64,000 bases of DNA, taken from positions 372,001 to 436,000 of the forward strand of contig NZ_FNNR01000002.1 in assembly GCF_900106835.1 (NCBI RefSeq), written 5' to 3'. Below, piece by piece: positions 1 through 7,759 of this stretch. A program made the translations under genes and the position numbers. The notes beneath the pieces are model-generated. The model was not told the origin of the DNA. It ran no database searches and saw only the letters and a program-made list of their open reading frames with translations. The stretch is from Arthrobacter sp. cf158. Lineage in GTDB: Bacteria > Actinomycetota > Actinomycetes > Actinomycetales > Micrococcaceae. Every line of letters starts with the position of its first letter. The stretch's first letter is position 1.

Positions 1-1121
1 TTCCGACCGGCGCGGACAGCGTCCCAGTTGGCCTGGGCATCGAAGACTCGACGCTCGGCGGCAGTCATCGTTGCGCGGATCCTCGGATCACGGACACCAT
101 CCGCACGAGCACGCTCAACAGCTTCACGAGCACCAACCCGTGTACCGCCACGACCCAGTGCGCCATAACCCTCACGTTGCCCACGGATGACTCCCTCAGG
201 GTTCTGCCCGCCTGGGAGGATGTAGCCGTACCGTTCAAGGTCGGCCAACGTTTCCTCGCGGCTGAGGTTCTTGGCGTAGATCGCTTCCGGGGTGAGCCGC
301 GGTCCTCGGGTATTCCCGTAGTTGCCCCGGCGCGTCACGCCTTCCTTGGTGATGCCACCCGGGCGGACGCCACGTTGAGCGTTCACCACTTGGAAGATGT
401 CCGCGCCATCACGTAGAGCCTGCGCATCAGCCTTGCCGTACGTCTTGTCCTGCTCGTCGGGAGAGAGCGACTTGAAGTACTCGTATGGGTCATGCACGAG
501 ACCCTCTGTCTCGGCAGCACGGCTCGACGTCGTCTGCACGTGGATGCAGTCGCACCTCGGATGACGCTTGAAACCTGCGTTCCAGCGGTAGAACTTGCCA
601 GCCAGGATCGAGCATCGCGAGCACGACGGCGGATTCAACATCCGGACGTAACCGACATTGCGACGTGTCGCAGTATCAACACCCGCCGCAGCGCGGCCAG
701 CATCCGCCACCTGAGTTCGGACGATCGTCGTCAGGAACTTCCCGCCCTGTACCAGCGCCTCACGCGGCGCCAGGCCGCCAGCGATCAGCGACTTCGTATG
801 CGGCACCGGAGCGTACAGCAAGCCCGCCAGCGAGCGCCCATCCGATGCCGTACCAGCGAAGCCGTACGGGTCCACGAAGGCGGAAGGTGCCTCATACAGC
901 CCCTGATCAGCGAGTGTGTCCGCTCCGTAGGCTGCTCCAGCTTCAGCGGCTTTCACCTGCGCCCCGGCAAGGATCGGAATCAGAGTGGCGATCTGGGGAG
1001 CCCAGGATCCTGTCAAGTCAGTCAGCGAGGCCTCAGCCCACAGATTGGCGGCCGAAACGACAACTAGAGCCTGAATCCGCTGCATCCGTTTGTAGTGGGC
1101 GACAGCGGGTTCCGGAATCAT
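1..1121 (-). CDS. MuF-like minor head protein (partial, cut by left edge)
   Basis: This reading frame is open from ATG at 1121 to the window edge, about 373 residues without a stop. It follows the portal gene, as MuF/SPP1 gp7-type head morphogenesis proteins do. Around residues 175-200 it has a C-x2-C and an H-P-R-C-D-C cluster (SCSRCS then HPRCDC), the metal-binding signature common in actinophage MuF proteins. The start is chosen from an AAGGAG ten bases upstream and from the ATGA overlap with the preceding 78-residue gene. The C-terminus and any fused toxin domain cannot be seen. Confidence 0.85.
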   Translation of the reverse strand, partial: MIPEPAVAHYKRMQRIQALVVVSAANLWAEASLTDLTGSWAPQIATLIPILAGAQVKAAEAGAAYGADTLADQGLYEAPSAFVDPYGFAGTASDGRSLAGLLYAPVPHTKSLIAGGLAPREALVQGGKFLTTIVRTQVADAGRAAAGVDTATRRNVGYVRMLNPPSCSRCSILAGKFYRWNAGFKRHPRCDCIHVQTTSSRAAETEGLVHDPYEYFKSLSPDEQDKTYGKADAQALRDGADIFQVVNAQRGVRPGGITKEGVTRRGNYGNTRGPRLTPEAIYAKNLSREETLADLERYGYILPGGQNPEGVIRGQREGYGALGRGGTRVGAREAVERARADGVRDPRIRATMTAAERRVFDAQANWDAVRAGR

Positions 1122-1354
1122 CGGCTAGCCTCCTTGGTCTGCTTCCGCATGAACGTCTGAACCGTGAGAACGACAGGACAGATATTCGGATGCTTGAAGG
1201 CGTCCCGAGTTACGTAGAAGCGCTCGACCTGCAAACCTCTGAAACGGACGTGGAACGACTGAGGGCTGATCAGAGAAACATCAGTCAATCCGTGAGCCTC
1301 TGCATAGCCCTTGGCGTCGGCAATAGTCCTTCCGATGATCACTGTTCCGGTCAT
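1118..1354 (-). CDS. Small phage protein between portal and MuF
   Basis: A 78-residue protein of unknown function. It overlaps the portal gene by four bases at its start and the MuF gene by four bases at its end (both ATGA), so it is almost certainly translated. The first residues (TVIIGRTIADAKGYAEAHGL) suggest a small alpha/beta fold with one strand and one helix. No catalytic or metal-binding motif is visible. The position suggests a head-assembly role, but that is only inference. Confidence 0.75.
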   Translation of the reverse strand: MTGTVIIGRTIADAKGYAEAHGLTDVSLISPQSFHVRFRGLQVERFYVTRDAFKHPNICPVVLTVQTFMRKQTKEASR

Positions 1355-2685
1355 TCGCCGTTTACCGCCCGCGTCAGCTGTGCAATATCTGGGTTCGACT
1401 TGGCGCGGACGTCCATTTCCAACATGCGTGCGCGCTGCTCGGGGGTGTACCCGAGGTCCTCGCGAGCCTGCTCAACAGGGATGATGCCCGCCTGGACCTT
1501 CTTCACGACTGCGTCAGCCGTCTGGGCGATCGTCGGAGTGGACGGATCGCGCCAGACAGTCTCCAAGCTGAGCGCCTTGGGGTCCCACTGGCCTGTCTTG
1601 AAGCGAAGGATGAGACGCTGGACGTCTTCCCACGCCCCGCCGAGATATGTGTGCTTGCGTTCCACACGCTTGACGAGCTGAGTCTCCGAAGAACGGATGG
1701 CAGCGTCCGACGTCGGGTTACCGCCAACGAAGCTCGCGTAATGCGGCGGCAGTGCCAGCAGCTGGGCGCCGATCTGAATCAGCAACTGCATCGACTTGTG
1801 AAAAACAGCGAGGTCAGTCTCATCGAACTGACCAAACTTGGTGTCCTTCGACTCCGTCGCCCACAGTCGGCCGGCGTCACGAGACCAAACACCGATCGGG
1901 TTACCGTCAGCGTCCACAAAATCTTCAGCAGACAGCGCAGTGGCCCAGCGTCGAGGCATCGCGTGATACTCGCCGCTGATCATCATGTCGGTGGCCATCT
2001 TGTTCAGCGCGTCAGCAATGCCAATGACGTCATGAAACTCAGAACGGCCATCCGGCCGAAGCAGCCGCGGGTTGTTGACCAGCGGGACGACAGGGCAGGC
2101 GCCCAGCTCGTGCACATCAGCCGGACCCGTTGACCACCACTCCTTGCGGAAGAAGGCGAACGACTCAGTCGAGTTCGGCAGGTAAAGCGTGGCCCGCTGG
2201 ACCTGGTCCTGACCTTCACCCTCAGCCCAGCGCTTGATCGCGGAAGACACCTTGCGCGTGCGGGGGTCACGTTCCGCGAACACTTGAAACGGGCTTTCGA
2301 CAGTGACAATCGGGTCAGCATCGTCGTCATCCCCGGATCCGACGATCGCATAGGTGCGCTTCAGCGCTAGCGAGTCAAGATGCCCCTGCTGAGACTGCTC
2401 ATCCAAGCCGTTCGCTTGCCAGATGCGCCACAATTCCTCGTCGCTGGACGATGAACCACGGTAACGGAATCCCTCAATGTCGAGGCGGTTCTCGTACGAT
2501 TCGGTGCCGATGCGGAGGATGTTGATGATCAGCTGATGGACCCGGTCGCCGATCTCGTCCTGCATCGCCGCGGCCATGTACTTGAGCGGCTGTTCACCCT
2601 CGAAGTACCTGTCCAAGCGGTCAAGCTCCGGGATTTCGGCAGCCAGCTTCCTGTCCAGGCGTACAAGGGCATCAGAAACAGCCAT
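1351..2685 (-). CDS. Phage portal protein (SPP1 gp6-like)
   Basis: About 444 residues, the usual size of SPP1-type portals, which form the dodecameric DNA gate of the procapsid. It lies directly downstream of terminase and upstream of MuF. Typical features are the N-terminal DRYFEGEQPLKY segment, the central LVNNPRLLRPDGRSEF stretch and the helical stem with QIGAQLLALPP. An upstream ATG at 2697 exists but lacks a ribosome site. GGAGGG lies five bases before the ATG at 2685, so that start is preferred. Confidence 0.93.
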   Translation of the reverse strand: MAVSDALVRLDRKLAAEIPELDRLDRYFEGEQPLKYMAAAMQDEIGDRVHQLIINILRIGTESYENRLDIEGFRYRGSSSSDEELWRIWQANGLDEQSQQGHLDSLALKRTYAIVGSGDDDDADPIVTVESPFQVFAERDPRTRKVSSAIKRWAEGEGQDQVQRATLYLPNSTESFAFFRKEWWSTGPADVHELGACPVVPLVNNPRLLRPDGRSEFHDVIGIADALNKMATDMMISGEYHAMPRRWATALSAEDFVDADGNPIGVWSRDAGRLWATESKDTKFGQFDETDLAVFHKSMQLLIQIGAQLLALPPHYASFVGGNPTSDAAIRSSETQLVKRVERKHTYLGGAWEDVQRLILRFKTGQWDPKALSLETVWRDPSTPTIAQTADAVVKKVQAGIIPVEQAREDLGYTPEQRARMLEMDVRAKSNPDIAQLTRAVNGE

Positions 2686-2700
2686 CAGGCCCTCCATCGG

Positions 2701-3312
2701 TTAGGAAACGATGACCCTCCGGCGCTTCGGCGTGGGGTCCCAGCCGCCCTCTCGGGCATCACTGGCGGCTGTATGGGCCAGAATGCGGGCCATAGCAGCA
2801 TCAATTTTTTGGTGGTCAGCGGGCTTGATCAGCACGTACTGTTGGCCAGGCTTGGACGCCTTGCGGGCGTTGCCCATGTGTATCGTGGCGATGGGGCAGC
2901 CGTCATGCTTGATGCGTTTCTGAGCGAGGTCGATTTCGAAGCGCTTGATCTCCGCATACATCGGCTTGATGCGGTTCGTTGGCCACTCGAAGACGTGCTC
3001 ATCTCCATGGGCCAACGACCATTCACCGATCTCCGTGTACCAGTCCTGCGGGTCGCAATACATCCGCTCCACCCGGTACCGCGTGAAGAGCTCATCAACG
3101 GCCGCATGGACCTCACCACGCGGAATCTGGCCATTCCACTTCGCCGGGTTCCAGATCGTTGGCTCCTTATCGGAACCGTATCTGGGAGTGAATGAGAATC
3201 CGTCGAAGGTTTCCGCCTGAATGGCCGTCCAGTCGTTGTTCTCCGAGCCGTCAAAGCCCAGACAAATCGACGTGCCATCAGGCGGATTGGGCAACCACAG
3301 CTGCTTCTGCAT
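2701..3312 (-). CDS. Terminase large subunit, C-terminal nuclease part (split gene)
   Basis: This is the RNase H-like nuclease half of the large terminase. It starts with the catalytic strand LGFDGSENNDWTAI and continues with CDPQDW. It is +1 in frame relative to the upstream ATPase half, whose stop is at 3278. An ATG at 3312 preceded by GGGAGG (six bases away) could start it as a separate 203-residue protein. Alternatively one base is missing or extra near 3290-3312 and a single protein of about 550 residues is intended. Open sequence in this frame extends further upstream but is out-of-frame translation of the ATPase half. Confidence 0.8.
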   Translation of the reverse strand: MQKQLWLPNPPDGTSICLGFDGSENNDWTAIQAETFDGFSFTPRYGSDKEPTIWNPAKWNGQIPRGEVHAAVDELFTRYRVERMYCDPQDWYTEIGEWSLAHGDEHVFEWPTNRIKPMYAEIKRFEIDLAQKRIKHDGCPIATIHMGNARKASKPGQQYVLIKPADHQKIDAAMARILAHTAASDAREGGWDPTPKRRRVIVS

Positions 3313-4360
3313 ATGCGGCCTCCCACAAACCGTCGCGCAACCATGTACCCGCGCCCGAGACGAGACGATTCCCGAAGAACCGTTCCGCCTGGGCAGGATC
3401 CGTGGCCATGAGCTCGGCAGCCTCAGCCTCGATGTTGTCCAAGTCGACCCAAGGCGAACCAGAGTAGACGTAGGCATGGATCTTCCGGCGGCCAGCCTTG
3501 GAACGGTATGACCAGTCCTTGGGCGGTTCCCGGAAGAACTTGAAGATGTCCTTGGCCTGGGACTCGTACGACTGCTGCGCATAGGAGTTCTCGGCAGGAT
3601 CCCAAGCATTCGTTGTCGCGACAGAGCGGCCGTTCATGCCAGCCAAACCACGACGTTGAGTCGTAGCGACCTCGATCAGCTTGTTTTCCTTCGTGTACAA
3701 GCCAACTTCGTCTTGAATGGCAAAAGTGATCGGCTGGCCCAGTCGAGACTTAGCAGAGGACGACACCACGTCGATGCGGTTGGACTTCGGACCGCCATCG
3801 CCGTCGAGGATACGGATGAACCCTTCACGGATGGCCATGAGCTCAGTGAGCGGGCCTTCCATGACGATCGTGGACAGCGGGCCGTACACGTTGCCGGCCT
3901 GCTCTTCCGAAGACGCAAGCAACTGGATCAACGGTCCGGGACGACGTCGCCCCATAGGCTCGCCCGGCTCGTACTCGAACTCCCAGCCACAAGAGCAGCC
4001 GTTATCCTCACACAGGTACTTGTCACCGGCCTGAGCCCAACCACAAAACATCGACGGGCCAACGGCCTCGCCGGCGGTGATGGCAGCCGTCCACGGACCC
4101 TTGCCAGTCTTCTGCGGCGCAACAACGAGCGAACGGCGATAAACGAACGCCTGAGCGAGCGGAGGATTATCCTCATCCCACTTGGCAGTTTCACGGATCC
4201 GGTAATGGTTCGCCGTGCACCAAAACTGCCAGTCAGACTGACGGAAAGGGATGCGAAGACCCAAAGAGTTCGGAATCGTGCAGTGCTGCTCATACCAAGC
4301 GTCTAGAAGGTCCCCAAGAGTCGGGAAGTCAACAACGCCCAGACCGTCATCCGCTGCCAT
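3278..4360 (-). CDS. Terminase large subunit, N-terminal ATPase part
   Basis: Packaging motor ATPase of 360 residues. The Walker A is the actinophage variant VVAPQKTGKG, the Walker B with catalytic Glu is FAIQDEVG, and the coupling motif is ATTNAWDP. A cysteine-rich insert (CEDNGCSCGW) is also common in this terminase group. The frame ends after WLRDGLWEAAYAEA, exactly where the nuclease domain should begin, and the nuclease continues in another frame at 2701-3312. The start overlaps the small-terminase gene by 14 bases. Confidence 0.9.
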   Translation of the reverse strand: MAADDGLGVVDFPTLGDLLDAWYEQHCTIPNSLGLRIPFRQSDWQFWCTANHYRIRETAKWDEDNPPLAQAFVYRRSLVVAPQKTGKGPWTAAITAGEAVGPSMFCGWAQAGDKYLCEDNGCSCGWEFEYEPGEPMGRRRPGPLIQLLASSEEQAGNVYGPLSTIVMEGPLTELMAIREGFIRILDGDGGPKSNRIDVVSSSAKSRLGQPITFAIQDEVGLYTKENKLIEVATTQRRGLAGMNGRSVATTNAWDPAENSYAQQSYESQAKDIFKFFREPPKDWSYRSKAGRRKIHAYVYSGSPWVDLDNIEAEAAELMATDPAQAERFFGNRLVSGAGTWLRDGLWEAAYAEAAVVAQSA

Positions 4361-4895
4361 CCTTCACCGCCCTCAACCGGCGCTCACGCTTGCCAGTCGA
4401 AGACGAATCGGGCTCTGACTCCTTCTCGGCACGCCGCGGCGCGACCTCATCACGGGCAATCGCCCAGCCGTTCAGCTTCAATCCCGAAGGAGTGAGGCCA
4501 ATCTGCTCTTGCAGCCTCAGCAGGCCAGTGCGATCGGCGGCCGAAGCGTCGCTCGTCTCGCAATGGGCTTTCATGCGGACCCAGTCAGCAACGGACTGCC
4601 AGCGCCAGGACTCCAACGCCCACGCAGCAGCCTGCGGAGTACGCCACGCCCAGCACCACAACTCGTTCTCACGAGAGAACCGCTCAGCGCTCGCACCCTC
4701 GTCCACTTCCGTGAGCTTCTGCCCATCGTCAAAGTAGGTCGAAGTCACTTCCAACCGAGGCAAAGGGAACTCCGGAACATCGCCGTCATAGCCGGAAGCG
4801 GGGAGCTTCTCATAGCTCAAACCGCGAGATTCAGATCGAGCCGAATTGATATCGGCGTTGGGGCCAGAACGGGCCCGAGCTCCACCGGACGTCAC
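4347..4895 (-). CDS. Putative terminase small subunit
   Basis: A 182-residue protein immediately upstream of the large terminase, the normal place for the DNA-recognition subunit. The central part is tryptophan-rich (ENELWCWAWRTPQAAAWA) and the C-terminus is charged. This matches actinophage small-terminase proteins in size and layout, but a helix-turn-helix is not obvious, so the call rests mainly on position. GTG at 4895 is chosen because GGAGGAGG lies seven bases before it. An upstream ATG at 4949 has no such site. Confidence 0.65.
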   Translation of the reverse strand: MTSGGARARSGPNADINSARSESRGLSYEKLPASGYDGDVPEFPLPRLEVTSTYFDDGQKLTEVDEGASAERFSRENELWCWAWRTPQAAAWALESWRWQSVADWVRMKAHCETSDASAADRTGLLRLQEQIGLTPSGLKLNGWAIARDEVAPRRAEKESEPDSSSTGKRERRLRAVKDGSG

Positions 4896-4976
4896 GCCGA
4901 CCTCCTCCGAAAGCAGGGACCTTGAAAGTTTTTGAACCCTCCGCACCATCGAGAGACCTCACCGGCGGTGTTGGAT

Positions 4977-5020
4977 TTGACCCTCTGAAGGGGTCTCCCC
5001 CCACCCCCTATGAGGGGTCC
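4977..5020. other. Paired GC-rich hairpins, candidate packaging site region
   Basis: Two short inverted repeats stand side by side: GACCC/GGGTC (4979-4995, 7-base loop) and CCCCT/AGGGG (5005-5017, 3-base loop). They lie in the gap between the HNH nuclease and small-terminase genes, where cos sites often occur in phages with an HNH gene. No cohesive end can be read from sequence alone, so this is only a pointer. Confidence 0.25.
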
Positions 5021-5337
5021 GGATGGGATCTCTTGCCCGCGTCACTGGTGTTGCAGAAGGGGTGTTCGGGGCCTGTCCATGCAGTTCGGTCATCGTTGTG
5101 ACCTAGATGCCATGGCGTGCCTGGCTTGATGGGCTCGTTGCACTTGGCGCAGCGGACTGTGCCCTTCTTGATCTTGGGTTCCCATTGCCTGCGCAGTGAT
5201 TGATGCTCGGGACCGTAGCCTCGTTGGGTTCGTGTGCCTCGTGCTCGGTCTGCTTCACGCTTGTGCTTGGTGCAGTGGCCACCGTTGGAGGGGAGTGGGC
5301 AGCCTGGCTTGGAGCAGATGCGCTTGGCTCTTGGCAT
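5008..5337 (-). CDS. HNH endonuclease
   Basis: A 109-residue HNH protein beside the terminase genes. Such HNH proteins are known to assist terminase cleavage in cos phages. The N-terminal zinc cluster has C8, C13, C22 and H25. The HNH core has CAKC at 63-66 followed by WHLGHNDD (77-83) and a late HPFCN. The start is the ATG at 5337, two bases after the stop of the preceding gene. A longer open frame to 5388 lies inside that gene and is rejected. Confidence 0.9.
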   Translation of the reverse strand: MPRAKRICSKPGCPLPSNGGHCTKHKREADRARGTRTQRGYGPEHQSLRRQWEPKIKKGTVRCAKCNEPIKPGTPWHLGHNDDRTAWTGPEHPFCNTSDAGKRSHPDPS

Positions 5338-5339
5338 GG

Positions 5340-5546
5340 TTACTCGTGCAGCTCTCGTCCGTCGAGGGAGTGGTGTGTGATGACCCATCCGATGTAGCCG
5401 TTGTCACCTTCGACTGGTGTGACTGTTGGCCCGCATGCGCAGTTGCCATCGTCGTCGTTGGTGTCGTGTTTGATGAGGTCATCGAGTGGCCACACGTGGT
5501 AAGGATCCGAGCCTTCTGTGTGGCATGCCCAAGGTTTGGCACTCAT
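5340..5546 (-). CDS. Small conserved phage protein
   Basis: A 68-residue protein with the segment HVWPLDDLIKHD, a cysteine pair in CACGPT and the end HHSLDGREL. This pattern recurs in many actinobacteriophage genomes upstream of HNH and terminase. Its function is unknown to me. It overlaps the upstream gene by four bases (ATGA) and is followed after two bases by the HNH start, so it belongs to the late-gene operon. Confidence 0.8.
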   Translation of the reverse strand: MSAKPWACHTEGSDPYHVWPLDDLIKHDTNDDDGNCACGPTVTPVEGDNGYIGWVITHHSLDGRELHE

Positions 5547-5806
5547 GGGTCTAGCGAGTCGTCTGGGTCATTGCTTCCGCCGCCGTCAGCGAGCCATGCG
5601 CCTTGCAGTTCGGTTAGGCCGATGGTGCTGTGCATTGCGCCTCGTGCGTCGTGGAGGTATCCGGTGACGTTGTCGGAGAGTGGCCGGTCGAGGTTGATGT
5701 AGGCCATGGTGAGGATGTAGTCGGTCATGACGCGCTGTGGTCCGCACTCGTCGGTGAGGTGTTCTTGTAGCGCTGCTTCGAGTGCAGCCTTGGTCTGTTC
5801 GCTCAT
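5543..5806 (-). CDS. Small phage protein, first gene of the late minus-strand unit
   Basis: An 87-residue protein starting at ATG 5806 with GGAGGCAGCC directly upstream. It is mostly helical (TKAALEAALQEHLTDEC) with no known motif. A longer open frame reaches 5950 but lacks a ribosome site there and would enter the start of the divergent plus-strand gene. The 5807-5921 gap separates it from that gene, so the gap probably holds two divergent promoters. Confidence 0.7.
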   Translation of the reverse strand: MSEQTKAALEAALQEHLTDECGPQRVMTDYILTMAYINLDRPLSDNVTGYLHDARGAMHSTIGLTELQGAWLADGGGSNDPDDSLDP

Positions 5807-5921
5807 GGCTGCCTCCGGATGTTTGGTCAAGGGTTTACGCCAGTCGCGGAAGGCGCTCGCCTCGCACGATTGGCTCTGCTTGAGTTGAACGGTTCGTATG
5901 AGCACAACGAGAGGGCACGCC

Positions 5922-6158
5922 ATGAGCGAGAACGTCACAACCACCATCAATGGAATGGTCGAGGACTACACACCGGCGTCGTATGCGGCAGCCAAGCGCA
6001 TCAAGGAGTCGGTCGATGCATTGAATGCCAAGGAAGGCGACCCTGAGTTCCAGGAGATTGTCACCAACCTGCAGCAGCAGGTCGCTGCCGTTCTGGAAGC
6101 GGTTGCTCATGTCGAGGTGAAGGCTCGTATTGCAGCCGGCGAGATTACGGTGCAGTAG
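5922..6158 (+). CDS. Small helical phage protein on the opposite strand
   Basis: A 78-residue, mostly helical, acidic protein (AAAKRIKESVDALNAKEG then TNLQQQVAAVLEA). It is transcribed rightwards, against its neighbours, and is followed 12 bases later by a strong terminator. The start at 5922 has GAGAGG eight bases upstream, while an ATG at 5898 is possible but has no ribosome site. Its own promoter and terminator mark it as an independently expressed gene. The function is unknown. Confidence 0.65.
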   Translation: MSENVTTTINGMVEDYTPASYAAAKRIKESVDALNAKEGDPEFQEIVTNLQQQVAAVLEAVAHVEVKARIAAGEITVQ

Positions 6159-6170
6159 CGTGACCGGTGA

Positions 6171-6210
6171 GCGGCGGCGCACTGGTTTTCCAGTGGGCCG
6201 CCGCTTGAGT
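6171..6210 (+). terminator. Intrinsic terminator of the 5922-6158 gene
   Basis: A hairpin with arms GCGGCGGC (6171-6178) and GCCGCCGC (6197-6204), extended inside by CACTGG/CCAGTG around a TTTT loop. It is followed by TTGAGTTTTGTT. Confidence 0.75.
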
Positions 6211-6270
6211 TTTGTTCCGGTGTCGTAGCAGGTAGCGCCTTGGCAGGATGGAGAAAACGGCATCCCGGTT

Positions 6271-6393
6271 CTACCTTGGTTCCTTGACGTGGCCGCCGTG
6301 ACTTTGGTTGGTGACTTTGACTGCGGCACCGGAAGTTGTTGCCCCGCCAGTGTCAGTCGCTGGTGTGGGCGTGCCCGGTTTGGTGCCAGCCAT
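6271..6393 (-). CDS. Possible 40-residue protein
   Basis: ATG at 6393 preceded by AGGGAACCTT, reading MAGTKPGTPTPATDTGG and ending GGHVKEPR before TAG at 6271. It is low in complexity (Gly, Thr, Pro) with a basic tail. It is the only reasonable reading frame in the 340-base stretch between the terminator at 6210 and the tRNA-like gene at 6547. The rest of that stretch shows only a TGGCAGAC/GTCTGCCA hairpin at 6453-6477. It is supported only by the ribosome site and could be chance. Confidence 0.3.
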   Translation of the reverse strand: MAGTKPGTPTPATDTGGATTSGAAVKVTNQSHGGHVKEPR

Positions 6394-6546
6394 AAGGTTC
6401 CCTACATGCCCATCTGATTGGCATGGCGCGGAACTGGCCGGGACGTTCGGAGTGGCAGACTATCTCCCCGTCTGCCATGGGATTAGGTCCTCTGCGTCGG
6501 TCGTCCCGCCCACCGTTCTTCGTGGGTACGTCGCATTGCCTGGCGT

Positions 6547-6635
6547 GGGGATGGCTGGACTTGAACCAGCAACACGCCGGAGTGGGGCTTGGGGGCACCA
6601 CACTCCGGTTGCTCTGCCAATTGAGCTACATCCCC
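6547..6635 (-). tRNA. tRNA-like gene with abnormal anticodon arm
   Basis: On the minus strand the 89-nt element has a perfect 7-bp acceptor (GGGGATG/CATCCCC), a normal D-arm (GCTC, AATTGGCA, GAGC) and a normal T-arm (GCTGG, TTCAAGT, CCAGC). The anticodon region is not canonical. Instead of a 5-bp stem and 7-base loop there is a long hairpin, CCGGAGTG paired with CACTCCGG, enclosing a GC-rich 16-base loop that contains CCCCCAAG. The anticodon therefore cannot be assigned, and a Trp-like CCA inside that loop is only a guess. No CCA end is encoded directly. It may be a decayed or specialised phage tRNA. Confidence 0.6.
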
Positions 6636-6722
6636 TTTGGCCGGCGCCTCTCGGCGAGCGGCTGTGTGCTTGACCCTGCACGGGAGATAGTGACCTCCGA
6701 AAGTGGAAGGTGTTTCGGGCAC

Positions 6723-6754
6723 TAAAAAAGCCGGTCGCTTGTAGCGATCCGGCT
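6723..6754 (-). terminator. Intrinsic terminator of the minus-strand early operon
   Basis: Read on the minus strand: AGCCGG-A-TCGCT, loop ACA, AGCGA-C-CGGCT, then six T. It lies 57 bases past the last early gene (stop at 6811) and before the tRNA-like gene. Confidence 0.85.
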
Positions 6755-6810
6755 GATGCTGGGTACGTCGAATACCCCTCAGTGAGTCACTTTAACACAA
6801 CCTCGCGGAT

Positions 6811-7410
6811 TCATGTGCGGGTTTGTTCGCGGCGTGTTTCGTACCAAGCGTCGAGCACTTCGTGTGGGTGGTAGGTGGGCGACGGCGTGGATTCAACTGC
6901 CTTGATTTTGCCGCGGGCTACCCAGTTTCGTATGTCCTTTCCGGTGAGCGTGATCTGGGCGTTGAGCCGGAGCCATGGCACGAGCTTGCGGGTGGGCATG
7001 GGTGGCGCGATGTCTTTGACGCGCTCGCGGTTGGCTGCGTGGTTGACGGGTGGTTCCTCGGGGCCACTGACGAGCAGTTCGGCGCTGGTTACCCAGTCTT
7101 GTATTAGCCATGCGAGGCCAGCAGCGCGAGAGTCCTGGGCGTAGTCCTTGGCGTGCCGGCCGACGCTCTTGAGGTTTTCCTGCAGCTGCAGCGCGTCGAG
7201 GTTGATGGGTGCTGCGCTGCCGGGTTTGCCGCCGCCGTTCCATCCTCCGCTGATTGGTCGGACGTGATCGAGTTTAGCGATGGTGACGCCTAGGGCCTCG
7301 ATCAGCGTGGGGATCTTGTCGAGCCAGGCTTGCAGGTCTCGGACGCATTGTGTGCAGAGGTAGGTGCTTGTGTGGTTTTGGCAGTCCGACGTCGTGCACT
7401 CGTGACTCAC
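6811..7410 (-). CDS. Phage protein with N-terminal Cys cluster and C-terminal HTH-like end
   Basis: A 199-residue protein, last gene of the early operon. The N-terminus has C5, C10, C19 and C22 (a C-x4-C-x8-C-x2-C zinc-finger-like cluster) and a helical middle (AWLDKIPTLIEALG). The end (LTGKDIRNWVARGKI) resembles a MerR-type winged-helix recognition segment followed by a tail that binds the next residues. It starts at GTG 7410 with AGGAGG six bases upstream and a GTGA overlap with the preceding gene. It is probably DNA-binding. Related proteins are common in actinophages without known function. Confidence 0.75.
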   Translation of the reverse strand: MSHECTTSDCQNHTSTYLCTQCVRDLQAWLDKIPTLIEALGVTIAKLDHVRPISGGWNGGGKPGSAAPINLDALQLQENLKSVGRHAKDYAQDSRAAGLAWLIQDWVTSAELLVSGPEEPPVNHAANRERVKDIAPPMPTRKLVPWLRLNAQITLTGKDIRNWVARGKIKAVESTPSPTYHPHEVLDAWYETRREQTRT

Positions 7411-7634
7411 GTTTTGCCTCCTAGTAGTTGGGTTGGTGCGGGTAGTCCGGTTTGTTCGGCGTAGAGGTGCATGAGGCCGAGCGCGGCGGCTCGGAGGTTC
7501 AGGTGAGCTTCCGGGGTGACCTTGCCTTCGAGGTTGCGGACGAGTTCGACAGCGGCTTTCATGGTCCGGAAGGTTTTGGCGACGTCGGGGTCTTGCTTGG
7601 CAGGGTGGCCGCCTGGTCTGCGTTTGGTGCTCAT
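7407..7634 (-). CDS. Small phage protein
   Basis: A 75-residue protein: a basic N-terminus (STKRRPGGHPAK) followed by helices (VAKTFRTMKAAVELVRNLEG). The function is unknown. It overlaps both neighbours by four bases, which supports the ATG at 7634 over the longer open frame to 7679. Confidence 0.7.
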   Translation of the reverse strand: MSTKRRPGGHPAKQDPDVAKTFRTMKAAVELVRNLEGKVTPEAHLNLRAAALGLMHLYAEQTGLPAPTQLLGGKT

Positions 7635-7759
7635 GTGCTGTTCTGCCAGTCGCCATGGACTTTGCAGATGGCGCCCCATTGGACATTGAATTCGCTGATC
7701 GTGATTTCCCAGCCACCTCGGCTGAACCGTCCGCAGGTGGGGCAGTTGTATGGCTTCAT
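7631..7759 (-). CDS. 42-residue zinc-ribbon-like protein
   Basis: A very short protein with MKPYNCPTCGRF at the start and AICKVHGDW near the end, giving a C-x2-C and C-x2-H set that can hold one zinc ion. ATGA overlaps on both sides support it as a real gene in the operon. The function is unknown, but such single zinc knuckles are frequent among phage early proteins. Confidence 0.65.
   Translation of the reverse strand: MKPYNCPTCGRFSRGGWEITISEFNVQWGAICKVHGDWQNST

Noticed and set aside
5835..6329. 164-residue minus-strand frame covering the 5922-6158 gene
   Set aside because: It runs through the terminator at 6171 and is the antisense of a better-supported plus-strand gene.
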